Positions 17,428-25,546 of a stretch of DNA of 64,000 nucleotides are shown one piece after another; the stretch's first letter is position 1, and each line of letters starts with the position of its first letter. Below the pieces are notes generated by a model. It worked only from the letters and a program-made list of their open reading frames with translations, had not been told where the DNA came from and searched no databases. The DNA is taken from the NCBI RefSeq assembly GCF_003131205.1, contig NZ_QFFY01000001.1:1116001-1180000 (forward strand), in the 5' to 3' direction. A program made the translations under genes and the position numbers. Source of the stretch: Occallatibacter savannae (GTDB lineage: Bacteria > Acidobacteriota > Terriglobia > Terriglobales > Acidobacteriaceae).

Positions 17428-18546
17428 GTGAAGCTGCTCATACAGCCGGATGACGGCATCAAGCCCATCATCCAGGCCCTCAAGAAAGCAAAAAAGAACA
17501 TCCGCATCCTCATCTTCCGCTTCGACCGCGTCGAGATCGAGAAAGCACTTGTCGAAGCCGTCGGGCGCGGTGTTACGGTACAGGCGCTCATCGCCCACAC
17601 CAACCAGGGCGAAGAGAAAAATCTCCGCCGGCTTGAGATGCGCCTCCTCGCGCAAGGCGTCACCGTCACGCGCACGGCCGACGATCTCGTCCGCTATCAC
17701 GGCAAGATCTTCATCATCGACGAAAAGGTGCTCTATGTCCTCGGGTTCAACTACACCCACATGGACATCGATCTCAGCCGATCCTTCGGTCTCGCCATCA
17801 CCAAAAAAAGCACGGTCAAAGAAGCCATCCGCCTCTTCGAATGCGATTCCAAGCGCCGCCGCTACACCAAGGTGAAAGACGATCTGGTCGTCAGTCCTGT
17901 CAACGCGCGCAAAAGTCTCACCGAGTTCATCGCGGCCACCAAAAAGCGCCTGCTCATCTACGAGATGAAGATCAGCGACAACGACTTCGTTAAGTTGATC
18001 AACAAGAAAATCTCCTCCGGCGTTGAAGTTCGCGTGCTGTCGCGCGCCTCAGCGAAGAGCGGAACCATTCCCGTACGCCGCCTCCCAACGCGCCTGCACC
18101 TCCGAGCCATGCTTCGCGATGGAAGCTCCGCCTTCCTCGGCAGCCAGAGCCTCCGCAAGCTCGAGCTGGAAGCTCGCCGGGAAGTCGGTGTCATCTTCAA
18201 AGACAAAAAGATCGTCAAGGAGATGGAATCGATCTTCGAGAAGGACTGGAAGCGCGCCGAGCCCGTCGTCGAGGATTCAAAGTTGGTCTCCGCCCTCGTC
18301 GTCCCCGCCAGGAAAGTCGCCAAGGTCGTTGCAAAGCAGATTGCCATCAAGCCCATCGTCGAACAGGTTCTGGAGAAAGTGATCGACACCAAGGACCCCA
18401 CCCCGTTCGAACCGGATGAAGTCGCGGAAACCGTGCGCGAAGCATTTCAGGAGCAGGTGCAAGGCGCCGTCAAAGAAGCCCTGAAAGAAGTCGTCGTCAC
18501 AGCAGCCGCTGAAGAAAGCAGCAAGCCAAACCAGAAGGCCGATTGA
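17428..18546 (+). CDS. Phospholipase D-like domain protein
   Basis: About 372 residues with two PLD repeats. The first has a complete HKD motif, YHGKIFIIDEK (His91, Lys93, Asp98), followed by LGFNYT. The second reads LHLRAMLRDGSSAFLGSQS, with His224 and Asp231 but Arg226 in the Lys position. The C-terminal 80 residues are charged and helical with repeated VxK/VxE heptads. No signal peptide is visible, so a cytoplasmic or peripheral location is likely. The start is taken as GTG 17428 because AGGAG lies seven bases upstream; the in-frame start at 17392 lacks one. Family members are phosphodiesterases, nucleases or phosphatidyltransferases, and the substrate is unknown. Confidence 0.75.
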   Translation: MKLLIQPDDGIKPIIQALKKAKKNIRILIFRFDRVEIEKALVEAVGRGVTVQALIAHTNQGEEKNLRRLEMRLLAQGVTVTRTADDLVRYHGKIFIIDEKVLYVLGFNYTHMDIDLSRSFGLAITKKSTVKEAIRLFECDSKRRRYTKVKDDLVVSPVNARKSLTEFIAATKKRLLIYEMKISDNDFVKLINKKISSGVEVRVLSRASAKSGTIPVRRLPTRLHLRAMLRDGSSAFLGSQSLRKLELEARREVGVIFKDKKIVKEMESIFEKDWKRAEPVVEDSKLVSALVVPARKVAKVVAKQIAIKPIVEQVLEKVIDTKDPTPFEPDEVAETVREAFQEQVQGAVKEALKEVVVTAAAEESSKPNQKAD

Positions 18547-18570
18547 GAACGGAGAACGGAGGGCCGCCCA

Positions 18571-19152
18571 ATGACAACTGCTCGTTTTCTAAAAGTCTCG
18601 CTTCTCGCATCCGCCCTCTTCGCCTTACCGGTCCTGCCCTCCCACGCGCAACAAGCCGCGACTTCGGCCTCCGACCGCAAGCTCCTCTCCGACTTCTCAA
18701 AAAAAGCCAAGGACTACGTCAGCAAAGAGCACATGCTCGCGCAGGCACAGATGAAGCCCACCTCCGACGTCGCAAAACTTCAACAACAGCGCAAGCAGCT
18801 CCGCGACGCCGTTCAGCAATCGCGCCCCAACGCGCAGCAAGGCGACTACTTCACCCCGGACGCCGCAGCTGTCTTCCGCAAGGTCCTGCTCAAGCTTCTC
18901 AACGGCCCTGAAGGGAAGAAGATCAAGACGAGCCTTGACCACGCCGAACCCGGCGCGCCTGCCAAGTTCAAGGTCAATGCCGAATTCCCGAACCAGAATG
19001 GCCAGCCAATCCAGTCCGTCCCGCCCACTGTCCTGAAAGTCTTGCCTGAACTCCCCAGAGGATTGGAATATTGCATTGCAGGAAAGACGTTGGCGTTGCG
19101 CGACTCCGCCGCCAACATGGTGGTTGACTATCTGCCCAACGCTCTTCAGTGA
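18571..19152 (+). CDS. Exported hypothetical protein
   Basis: A 193-residue protein with a signal peptide (MTTARFLKVSLLASALFALP, cleaved after SHA near 26). A helical charged region (about 35-100, with KLQQQRKQLRDAVQQSR) is followed by a smaller domain ending in YCIAGKTLALRDSAANMVVD, which reads like a beta hairpin. I recognise no known domain. It starts 24 bases after the PLD-like gene, and its stop overlaps the GTG start of the metallophosphoesterase gene (GTGA), so the two are translationally coupled and probably made together. Confidence 0.65.
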   Translation: MTTARFLKVSLLASALFALPVLPSHAQQAATSASDRKLLSDFSKKAKDYVSKEHMLAQAQMKPTSDVAKLQQQRKQLRDAVQQSRPNAQQGDYFTPDAAAVFRKVLLKLLNGPEGKKIKTSLDHAEPGAPAKFKVNAEFPNQNGQPIQSVPPTVLKVLPELPRGLEYCIAGKTLALRDSAANMVVDYLPNALQ

Positions 19153-20078
19153 AGAAAAAGCCGCACATGCCGATTCGCTTCGCCCAAATCCTGATCCTTC
19201 CGCTGCTCCTCGCTCTCTATCCCGGTCTGCCCGGCGACGAGACTCCTCCCAAATCCGCACCTCTCCCCTCCAGCACGCCAGACGTCCGTCTTCCGCTGAA
19301 AGACGGCTCGGTGCGCTGGGCTGTCATCGGAGACAACGGTACTGGCGAGGCTCCTGAACTCGATGTTGCCAAGCAGATGCAGCAGTACTGGATCAAAGTG
19401 AAGTTCGACTTCGTCACCATGGATGGCGACAACATCTACGGCGGCCACTCGCCCCACGATTTCGAAGTCAAATTCGAGCAGCCGTACAAGGCCCTCCTCG
19501 ACGAAGGCGTCAAGTTCTACGCATCCCTGGGCAATCACGACGATGCGGAGATCGAAATCAACTACAAGCCCTACAACATGGGCGGCAACCACTATTACAC
19601 CTTCGGCAAGAAGAACGTCGACTTCTTTGTCCTCGACAGCAACTACATGACGCCCCAGCAGCTCTCATGGCTCGAAGGAAAACTCAAAGGCTCATCAGCC
19701 AAATGGAAGATCGCCTACTTCCATCACCCGCTCTACACCTGCGCCAAATACCACGGCCCTGATGTCGATCTGCGCAATGAGCTCATGCCCCTGTTCACGA
19801 AATACGGCGTCAACGTCGTGTGGAGCGGCCACGAGCATGTCTACGAGCGCATCAAGCCGCAGCAGGGCATCTACTTCTTCCTCGAGGGCGATTCAGGCGA
19901 GCTTCGCTATCACAACATCCGCGGCTCATGCGACATCGATCAGGTTGGCTTCGACACCGACCGCACCTTCATGCTTGTTGAGGTCGACGGCGACCAGCTC
20001 TACTTCCAGACCATCGCTCGCTCCGGAGCAACCGTCGACTCCGGCCAGCTCACCCTGCAGAACAGCAAGCAGAAATAG
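19149..20078 (+). CDS. Exported metallophosphoesterase (purple-acid-phosphatase-like)
   Basis: A 309-residue calcineurin-like phosphoesterase with a signal peptide (hydrophobic ILILPLLLALYPGLP near 14-30). The motif series is complete: GDNGTGE (about 59-65), MDGDNIYGG, LGNHDD, YFHHPLYT and WSGHEHVYE, giving the Asp, Asn and His ligands of a two-metal site. It should hydrolyse phosphate esters in the periplasm. The GTG at 19149 overlaps the stop of the preceding gene; an internal ATG at 19167 is the alternative. The upstream exported protein is a likely functional partner because of this coupling. Confidence 0.85.
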   Translation: MKKKPHMPIRFAQILILPLLLALYPGLPGDETPPKSAPLPSSTPDVRLPLKDGSVRWAVIGDNGTGEAPELDVAKQMQQYWIKVKFDFVTMDGDNIYGGHSPHDFEVKFEQPYKALLDEGVKFYASLGNHDDAEIEINYKPYNMGGNHYYTFGKKNVDFFVLDSNYMTPQQLSWLEGKLKGSSAKWKIAYFHHPLYTCAKYHGPDVDLRNELMPLFTKYGVNVVWSGHEHVYERIKPQQGIYFFLEGDSGELRYHNIRGSCDIDQVGFDTDRTFMLVEVDGDQLYFQTIARSGATVDSGQLTLQNSKQK

Positions 20079-20097
20079 CCGCAGCCTCAACAGGCGC

Positions 20098-21804
20098 TCA
20101 GGGCTGTGCTACCGAGCCGTAAAATGCATTGCTGCCGCTGCGCAGATCACGTCCGTACGTCAACACCACTCCGGTTCCCAGAACCGAAAGCTTAACCTCC
20201 GCGCCCACATCGATCAACCATTTGCGTGGCGCAAGCTCAGGCGTCGGCCCCGCCGCACGTGCAATGTCCAGCAGAGGGCCGGCCTTGATGCTCACCAGCC
20301 CGTTGCCCCACACCTTGCGGTACACATCCGTGTTCGATAGAAAGTATCGATCCGCCATCGGCGCGCTTCCTTTCTTGCCGCCTCGCGTTCCGATATGCCC
20401 TCGCAGCCAAAGGTCGTTGTCGCGCTCCACGCCGATCATCCATAGCTCGTCGAAAGGTGCCGATCCCGCGATACCTCCGCCTCGCACTCGCTGCGCAATC
20501 TCCCACTTGTCCCCTTCCGCCTCAGGCATCCAGTGGAGCGTCGCTCCTCCCTGCGCCTTCTCAAACGTCCGCGACCGGCCCTGCCACAAACGTCCCAGTT
20601 CAGAACTCGCTGAGCCGCCTACAGTCAACCGATGCTCCGGCACATCCAGCAACCGCGCGTTAACGCTCGCAAGATGCTTGATCTCCCACCCCGGCGAAGC
20701 CAGCTCTCCATTCAACGTTGTTCCACTCGACACATGCGTGTATGTCCGATGCGATACCTCCGCTCCAGAACTCCACTGCATTCGACCGCTTGTGATCGAA
20801 GTCAGATTCGCGCTCGCAACCTCTCTCTTCAGCTTGAACGCTCCCAGTTCGGGCGCCGAACCCGTGAAGGACCTCCGAATCGACCAGTTCTCATCGCGCC
20901 CGTCAGCCGCAATCTCCCATCGCCATTGCGGCAGAGAGTGCCACGGTCCCGACATCGACACCCACAACCGCCGCTTCTGCCCGTCCCACCTCACCAGCGA
21001 ATCGATGTTCGTTGCAGACCCAGCAAGATTGAAGTAACTTGGGTACACCGTCTCATACGGAAGGCCTGAAAACACCGACACAACCGACTGCAGCCACCCG
21101 TTTCCAAACCCATTGCGCTCCATCCCATGAAACTGGGCATCGAACTTGCCGCCCTCCCGCGCGTCCAGCCTGATGCTGTATGCCGGAAAAACCCCCATCG
21201 CATTCAGCCGCGCCTGCGTGTCGAGCAGCTGATCCCGCCGCATCATCGCCTGCGGCGAAAACACAAACGCCCGCTCCAGCAGCACCCGCCCGGTTTTCAC
21301 GTTCACATCAAACTGCAGTTGCTCGATCTGCGGCTTCTTGATCCTGTTCCAATATTTGAGCGCCGCTTCAAGGTTCCCCATCAGCAGGTAGACCGTACCT
21401 GCGAACTCATTCGCGTACTCGTCCCTCGGATCCAGTCGGACCGCCTTCCGAATCCACCGCGCCGCATCCGCATATCTCTTCTGCTGGAAAGCAACTCCCG
21501 CCAGCTCTGTATCGAAGCGCGCCTGCTTTGGGCACTGCCTTCGCCCTGCCAGCAGAGCGGCCCGCGATTCTCCCCACTTCTGCAGGTGAGCCAGCGCCAT
21601 GCCCAGTTCAAAATTCGCATCCGCCGTGCGCCCCGGCATCCCGTGCGCAGCCGCAACTACATCAGCCCACTTCTGCTGCGAATAAAGCGCATGCACCGCC
21701 GACGCATCGGAAGCACCCGAAGCGCACTGCCCTGCCGCCTCGAAGCCCACAACCGAAAGGAACAGCAACAGCAAAGTGAACGTCCTGGCACATCGTGCAG
21801 CCAC
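20098..21804 (-). CDS. TPR protein with probable C-terminal outer-membrane beta-barrel
   Basis: About 568 residues: a signal peptide (hydrophobic FTLLLLFLSVVGFEAAG), tetratricopeptide-like helices at about 35-160 (NFELGMALAHLQKWGESRAA, FQQKRYADAARWIRKAVRLD), then a long region of alternating hydrophobic and polar residues with many Trp, Tyr and Gly, ending in a hydrophobic-alternating strand, as in outer-membrane proteins. The start is placed at GTG 21804 because it overlaps the TAG of the C39-like gene (TAGTG), and the signal peptide follows at once. The longer frame to 21861 lies inside the neighbour. It is the last gene of a three-gene operon. No catalytic motif is seen. Confidence 0.7.
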   Translation of the reverse strand: MAARCARTFTLLLLFLSVVGFEAAGQCASGASDASAVHALYSQQKWADVVAAAHGMPGRTADANFELGMALAHLQKWGESRAALLAGRRQCPKQARFDTELAGVAFQQKRYADAARWIRKAVRLDPRDEYANEFAGTVYLLMGNLEAALKYWNRIKKPQIEQLQFDVNVKTGRVLLERAFVFSPQAMMRRDQLLDTQARLNAMGVFPAYSIRLDAREGGKFDAQFHGMERNGFGNGWLQSVVSVFSGLPYETVYPSYFNLAGSATNIDSLVRWDGQKRRLWVSMSGPWHSLPQWRWEIAADGRDENWSIRRSFTGSAPELGAFKLKREVASANLTSITSGRMQWSSGAEVSHRTYTHVSSGTTLNGELASPGWEIKHLASVNARLLDVPEHRLTVGGSASSELGRLWQGRSRTFEKAQGGATLHWMPEAEGDKWEIAQRVRGGGIAGSAPFDELWMIGVERDNDLWLRGHIGTRGGKKGSAPMADRYFLSNTDVYRKVWGNGLVSIKAGPLLDIARAAGPTPELAPRKWLIDVGAEVKLSVLGTGVVLTYGRDLRSGSNAFYGSVAQP

Positions 21805-22349
21805 TAGTGCGATCCTGCCCCGGGCACCGCCAGCAGCGTCCAGTTGTGGGTTGCGCTCCACTCCTTCTCGAATCGCGATCTCTCCTCGTTCAGCAGCTTG
21901 CGCACAGCCGGATCGTTCATCGTCACCAGCCCTCGCGCCGAATCCACGCCGTCAATCACCACGTAATGCAGCTCCGACTGGCCTTCGGGCCTCAACGCCA
22001 CAATCAGCGGACGTCCCTTTGCGATCTGCTCCTCGATGTCGCTCCACTTGCCGGGAAACGCAAACGCCTGAAATCCGTGCTGGCGAAGGTACGCACTCAT
22101 CTGCTCCGCCTTGATCCCATGTTTGCTCTTGGAATAAAGCTGATGTTGGATCTCATCCACGCCGCTGTCGGCCCCGGCGGCCTTGCCCTGCTTGCCGGCC
22201 CAGTACTGCATCACCATCGAAAGCGACGCCGCGCCGCAGCCTTCTCGCGGCTGAGCCACAAAAGGCACGTCGATCCACTTGGCTGCTTGAGTCTGCGCCA
22301 GAAGCGAGACGCACCCAAGCAGCCAGAGGAAGATGAATCCGCGAAACAC
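21804..22349 (-). CDS. C39-like (papain-fold) cysteine peptidase, PA2778-like
   Basis: About 181 residues: a signal peptide (FRGFIFLWLLGCVSLLAQ), then VPFVAQPREGCGAASLSMV with oxyanion Gln33 and nucleophile Cys38, LHYVVIDGVD with His128, and MNDPA with Asp146. The triad order is that of C39 peptidases. In the related PA2778 family the peptidase domain is followed by TPR repeats in the same protein; here the TPR part is in the next gene. The protein acts outside the cytoplasm. GTG 22349 is preferred because it follows the stop of the upstream gene by one base; a TTG at 22367 is the alternative. Confidence 0.75.
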   Translation of the reverse strand: MFRGFIFLWLLGCVSLLAQTQAAKWIDVPFVAQPREGCGAASLSMVMQYWAGKQGKAAGADSGVDEIQHQLYSKSKHGIKAEQMSAYLRQHGFQAFAFPGKWSDIEEQIAKGRPLIVALRPEGQSELHYVVIDGVDSARGLVTMNDPAVRKLLNEERSRFEKEWSATHNWTLLAVPGAGSH

Positions 22350-22350
22350 C

Positions 22351-22770
22351 TCAGTGAATGATGGCAACGATGATGATCACCGCAATCAGCACGATAATCA
22401 GCGTCAGCATGTTGTTCGTCAGCGCACCCGCCGAAAACTTCTGCTGCGCATCGCTCGCCCTGGACGACAAATTCGCAAGCTCGCTGTCCGAGAGCGTCGG
22501 TATCGCGCTTTGCACCTGCACAGGATCGATCTTCGCATCGCGCATTGCCTTCTCGGCCGCCGGCGTGCTCATGAACTGCTTCAGAGTCTGAACGTTCTTT
22601 TCGCGCGTAGCGCTCGAAGACTCCACCTGCTGCTGCAGCGCCTTCGAAGTGACAATGTGCTCCGCCGAGGTCGTCTGCGCAACCACGCCTGCCGGATACG
22701 AAACCAGTACAGTCAGAACCGCAGGAACAACGCCCTGCAGCAGTAGGGTCGAAATTCGGGGAAATTTCAT
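22351..22770 (-). CDS. PA2779-family membrane protein
   Basis: A 139-residue protein with an N-terminal signal or anchor (about 8-31), a central charged helical part (REKNVQTLKQFMSTPAAEKA, then DSELANLSSRASD), and a C-terminal transmembrane helix made almost only of Ile, Val and Leu. This is the pattern of the PA2779 family, whose members lie beside PA2778-type cysteine peptidases. Its role is unknown; it could hold or present a substrate to the peptidase. GGAGAG lies a few bases before the ATG. It is the first gene of the operon with the C39-like peptidase and the TPR-barrel protein. Confidence 0.7.
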   Translation of the reverse strand: MKFPRISTLLLQGVVPAVLTVLVSYPAGVVAQTTSAEHIVTSKALQQQVESSSATREKNVQTLKQFMSTPAAEKAMRDAKIDPVQVQSAIPTLSDSELANLSSRASDAQQKFSAGALTNNMLTLIIVLIAVIIIVAIIH

Positions 22771-22863
22771 ACACTCTCCGCTCGAGGTTTTTACTTCTCA
22801 ACCAAGCATATAAGATGCTCAATGCCAGAAACGAAGCGGTCTCAATCCCTGATACCTCCGTAA

Positions 22864-23217
22864 TCAAGTCCCCTGCGCATCTCTGCTTTGCACCTTCCTC
22901 GCCTTAAGCGTCAGATACCACCTCCGATGAGCGGTCGTATCATGCGCAAATCCGGCGGCTACAAACAGATCTCTCCAGTCCTGCTTCGCCAGCGCGATCG
23001 CTGCCCTGAACTTCTCGCCGTCACCCTCGCTCAGCTTCAGCACCGCAAAGCGGCACCGGTCCAGAGCCCCAACATCCAGATCCCCAGAGAACGGAAGATT
23101 GTTTCCGCACTCCTCGATCAGCATCTGTCGAACCCTCTCTCTCTCCGGCGCGCCAAACATGCTCTCCACGCACTCTTCGCATTCCGCGCTCAGTCGCCGT
23201 TCCTGCATGGCACTCAT
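22864..23217 (-). CDS. Small hypothetical protein
   Basis: About 117 residues, mostly helical and charged, with three Cys early in the chain (ECEECVESMF and ECGNNLPF). No signal peptide, membrane helix or known domain is seen. The ATG at 23217 is preferred to one at 23259 because GAAGGG lies six bases upstream. It is divergent from the arsR-like gene and shares its short control region. The CXXC pair could bind metal or be redox-active, but this is a guess. Confidence 0.5.
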   Translation of the reverse strand: MSAMQERRLSAECEECVESMFGAPERERVRQMLIEECGNNLPFSGDLDVGALDRCRFAVLKLSEGDGEKFRAAIALAKQDWRDLFVAAGFAHDTTAHRRWYLTLKARKVQSRDAQGT

Positions 23218-23260
23218 GTTAGTCCCTTCGGCTTGCGAGCCATCCCCGTCAAAAATCATG

Positions 23261-23295
23261 TTGACATTACTCCGTTCGTGCTAACTTACCGTTAG
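23261..23295 (+). promoter_or_regulatory. Probable arsR-operon promoter and operator
   Basis: TTGACA at 23261-23266 and TAACTT at 23282-23287 are separated by 15 bases, slightly short for a sigma-70-type promoter. The perfect inverted repeat CTAAC-N5-GTTAG (23281-23295) overlaps the second box and reaches the GTG start. Transcription would begin at or within a base of the start codon, implying a leaderless message, with repressor binding able to block it. The layout is visible; its function is inferred. Confidence 0.4.
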
Positions 23296-23657
23296 TGGAC
23301 GCTTACCTTCAAGCCGGATTGGACGCCCTCGCCGACTCCACCCGCATGGCCATTTTCCAGAAGCTCTCCGGTGGTCCCGTGGCTGTCAACGAGCTGGCCC
23401 GCACCATGCCGGTCACGCGTCCCGCCGTCTCGCAACACCTCAAAGTTCTCAAAAAAGCAGGACTCGTGACCGACATCAGGGATGGAACCCGGCGTCTCTA
23501 TCAGCTTGATCCCGATGGAGTCGCTCGCCTCCGGGCCCACTTCGACCAGATGTGGAACAAGGCACTGAACACATTCAAGAGCGTCGTCGAACAGGACGCA
23601 CCACCGAGAGGTCAACATGGCAAATCCCGCAGAAGAACTCGACCTAAGAGTGCTTAA
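23295..23657 (+). CDS. ArsR-family winged-helix transcriptional regulator
   Basis: A 120-residue regulator. ALADSTRMAIFQKLSGGPVA and NELARTMPVTRPAVSQHLKV form the helix-turn-helix, and RDGTRRLYQLDPDG forms the wing. The metal-binding ELCVCDL motif of classical ArsR is absent, so it is probably not an arsenic or metal sensor. It belongs to the group found upstream of SRPBCC (AHSA1) genes, here overlapping the next gene by 41 bases. It starts at GTG 23295 since the domain needs the residues from there. It likely represses its own operon. Confidence 0.85.
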   Translation: MDAYLQAGLDALADSTRMAIFQKLSGGPVAVNELARTMPVTRPAVSQHLKVLKKAGLVTDIRDGTRRLYQLDPDGVARLRAHFDQMWNKALNTFKSVVEQDAPPRGQHGKSRRRTRPKSA

Positions 23658-24132
23658 GACCATCACCGTGAAAGCGCCGATCGAACGCGCCTTCTCCATC
23701 TTCGTCGAGCAGATGGAGACATGGTGGCCCTCCACGCATCACATCGGCAACACGCCCTTCCAGGCCATCTTCGTTGAGCCGCGTGTCGGCGGTCGCTGGT
23801 ATGAACGCAATGTGGCCGGAGAACAATGCGACTGGGGAACCGTTCTGCGCTGGGATCCTCCCCATGCGGTCTGCTTCTCGTGGCACGTCGGTCCTGGACA
23901 CGATCAGCCCGAATGGAAGTTCGATCCCGATATGGCTAAAGCCAGCGAAGTCGAAATCCGTTTCACCGCGCAGGGTAGAGACAGCACCTTTGTTGAGCTT
24001 GAACACCGCAAAATTGAGCGTCATGGCCAGGGAGCCGAACAGCTGCGCGCGATGTTCGATGGACCCGGCGCCTGGATCAGCATTCTCGAGCAGTACGCAA
24101 AGCGCGTCGACACCCCAGACGCATCGGCCTGA
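23617..24132 (+). CDS. SRPBCC / AHSA1-family protein
   Basis: A 171-residue START-like hydrophobic-ligand-binding protein. LKTITVKAPIERAFSIFVEQ is the typical first strand and helix, and WWPSTHHIG, VGGRWYERNVAGEQCDWGTV and EVEIRFTAQ follow the AHSA1 pattern. FVELEHRKIERHG and the long C-terminal helix close the cavity. It is cytoplasmic, and its ligand is unknown. Pairing with an ArsR regulator is very common and suggests ligand-linked or stress-linked control. It begins inside the end of the arsR-like gene and is followed by a small membrane protein. Confidence 0.8.
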   Translation: MANPAEELDLRVLKTITVKAPIERAFSIFVEQMETWWPSTHHIGNTPFQAIFVEPRVGGRWYERNVAGEQCDWGTVLRWDPPHAVCFSWHVGPGHDQPEWKFDPDMAKASEVEIRFTAQGRDSTFVELEHRKIERHGQGAEQLRAMFDGPGAWISILEQYAKRVDTPDASA

Positions 24133-24172
24133 CGGCCCCCAACCCGGTCCCGCCATCACACGAGGAGAAGAC

Positions 24173-24640
24173 ATGAAGCCCGTTCTGTTTTTGCGCATCG
24201 CATCCGTGCTCGTTCTCATTCACGCAGTTCTGCACACCGTCGGAGGGGTATTCGGCAAACCCGCGCCGGGAGTCGCCTCTGCCGTCGCCGCACACATGCG
24301 CACGCAATTCCCGGTCTTCGGCGTGACGCGGAGCTATGCGGACTTTTACCTCGGCTTGGGGCTCGGCATCACCATCTTCCTCACAGCCGACGCGCTCCTC
24401 TTGTGGATTCTCGCCTCCATGGCGAAGACCGATGCTTCCCGCCTGCGTCCTCTTATCGCTGTCTTCGCGCTTGCCTACCTCGCATTCGCCGTCAATTCCT
24501 ACATGTTCTTCTTCCCAGCCCCAGTCGTCGCCGAAGTGCTCATCGTCGCCAGCCTGATCGCAGCCATCGTCACCGCGAAGCCGGTGGACGCTCGTGAATC
24601 GCACGCAAACTCCGCTCCGCTGAAGACCGTGCAGCCATAG
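24173..24640 (+). CDS. Small integral membrane protein
   Basis: A 155-residue protein with four hydrophobic helices (about 5-25, 55-80, 95-115 and 120-137) and a short charged tail. GAGGAG lies six bases before ATG 24173, which fixes the start; the open frame further upstream lies inside the SRPBCC gene. The pattern resembles the small membrane proteins that follow ArsR/SRPBCC pairs (LIC_13387-like). No catalytic residue is evident. It probably belongs to the same operon, 40 bases downstream. Confidence 0.65.
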   Translation: MKPVLFLRIASVLVLIHAVLHTVGGVFGKPAPGVASAVAAHMRTQFPVFGVTRSYADFYLGLGLGITIFLTADALLLWILASMAKTDASRLRPLIAVFALAYLAFAVNSYMFFFPAPVVAEVLIVASLIAAIVTAKPVDARESHANSAPLKTVQP

Positions 24641-24722
24641 CACATTCGCGCGACAAGGTGCGCCGCGGCTCGTGTAGACTGCCAGCATCCCTGAAGCGTC
24701 TTCTCTGGAGGTAGTCTCTGCC

Positions 24723-25403
24723 ATGAGTTCCTTCACCCTTCCCCGCAAGCACCCCTCGCGCAGATCTTTTCTCAGCGGTGCGGCAACGCTTGCCGTCAGC
24801 GCACTCTCTCCCGCCGCAGCCATCGCAGCCTCAGATAAGGCTCCAACCGGCCCTGACATGCTCGGACCTCTTCCCGGCTATTCCCCCCAGATCGGCACGT
24901 TCGTCTCTCAGCTCACCTGGATGCGCGAAATGAACGGCGTTCTGCACGCAACGGAAAAGCTGTCGCAGAACGATCTCGACTACCTGTTCGATAAAGATGC
25001 GAACTCCATCGGCGCTCTCATGCTCCACCTTGCCGCCACCGAAACCTACTACCAGTTGAATACCTTCGACGGCATGGCGTGGGATTCCTGGTCCGAAGAA
25101 ATCAAGAAGAAGTGGGACCCGGCCATGAGCCTCGGCGACGCCGGCAGAGCCACCATCAAAGGTCACGATCGCGAGTACTACGTCGGCATCCTGCACGAGG
25201 TTCGCGAAAAGACACTAGCGGAGTTCAAGAAGAAAGACGACGCATGGTTCCTCGCCGCCGACAAAGGCTGGCCCTGGGGACCCACCAACAATCTCTGCAA
25301 GTGGTTCCACGTCTGCGAACACGAAGCCCATCACACCGGCCAGATCGCGCTTCTGCGCAAGCGGCTCCCCGGCGCTAAATCCGGCGGCTCCTCCGGTCAA
25401 TAG
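24723..25403 (+). CDS. Tat-exported DinB-family protein
   Basis: A 226-residue protein with a twin-arginine signal (SRRSFLSGAATLAVSALSPA, about 12-31). The mature part is a DinB/DUF664 four-helix bundle: QLTWMREMNGVLHATEKLS, then SIGALMLHLAATETYYQ, and HVCEHEAHHTGQIALLRKRL near the C terminus. His residues in the second and last helices form the usual metal site. DinB proteins include thiol-dependent transferases but most are cytoplasmic, so Tat export, implying a folded metal-loaded protein sent to the periplasm, is unusual. It stands alone between unrelated genes. Confidence 0.8.
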   Translation: MSSFTLPRKHPSRRSFLSGAATLAVSALSPAAAIAASDKAPTGPDMLGPLPGYSPQIGTFVSQLTWMREMNGVLHATEKLSQNDLDYLFDKDANSIGALMLHLAATETYYQLNTFDGMAWDSWSEEIKKKWDPAMSLGDAGRATIKGHDREYYVGILHEVREKTLAEFKKKDDAWFLAADKGWPWGPTNNLCKWFHVCEHEAHHTGQIALLRKRLPGAKSGGSSGQ

Positions 25404-25546
25404 CAAGATCGCACCAAGCTGGACCCTGCACGATCACGGATCGCACAGCTTCATTCGCGCGATCCGTACGGGGTCGCTCAAACGCAGTATTCTCGCGCCC
25501 TCCTGGCCCTGTTCCCTCGCGCGGGTCTTCTACACTAAAGCAAGCT

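Noticed and set aside
16249..18546. Possible defence system formed by the kinase-like and PLD-like proteins
   Set aside because: The kinase-like protein is exported and on the opposite strand, and no other defence or mobile genes are near.
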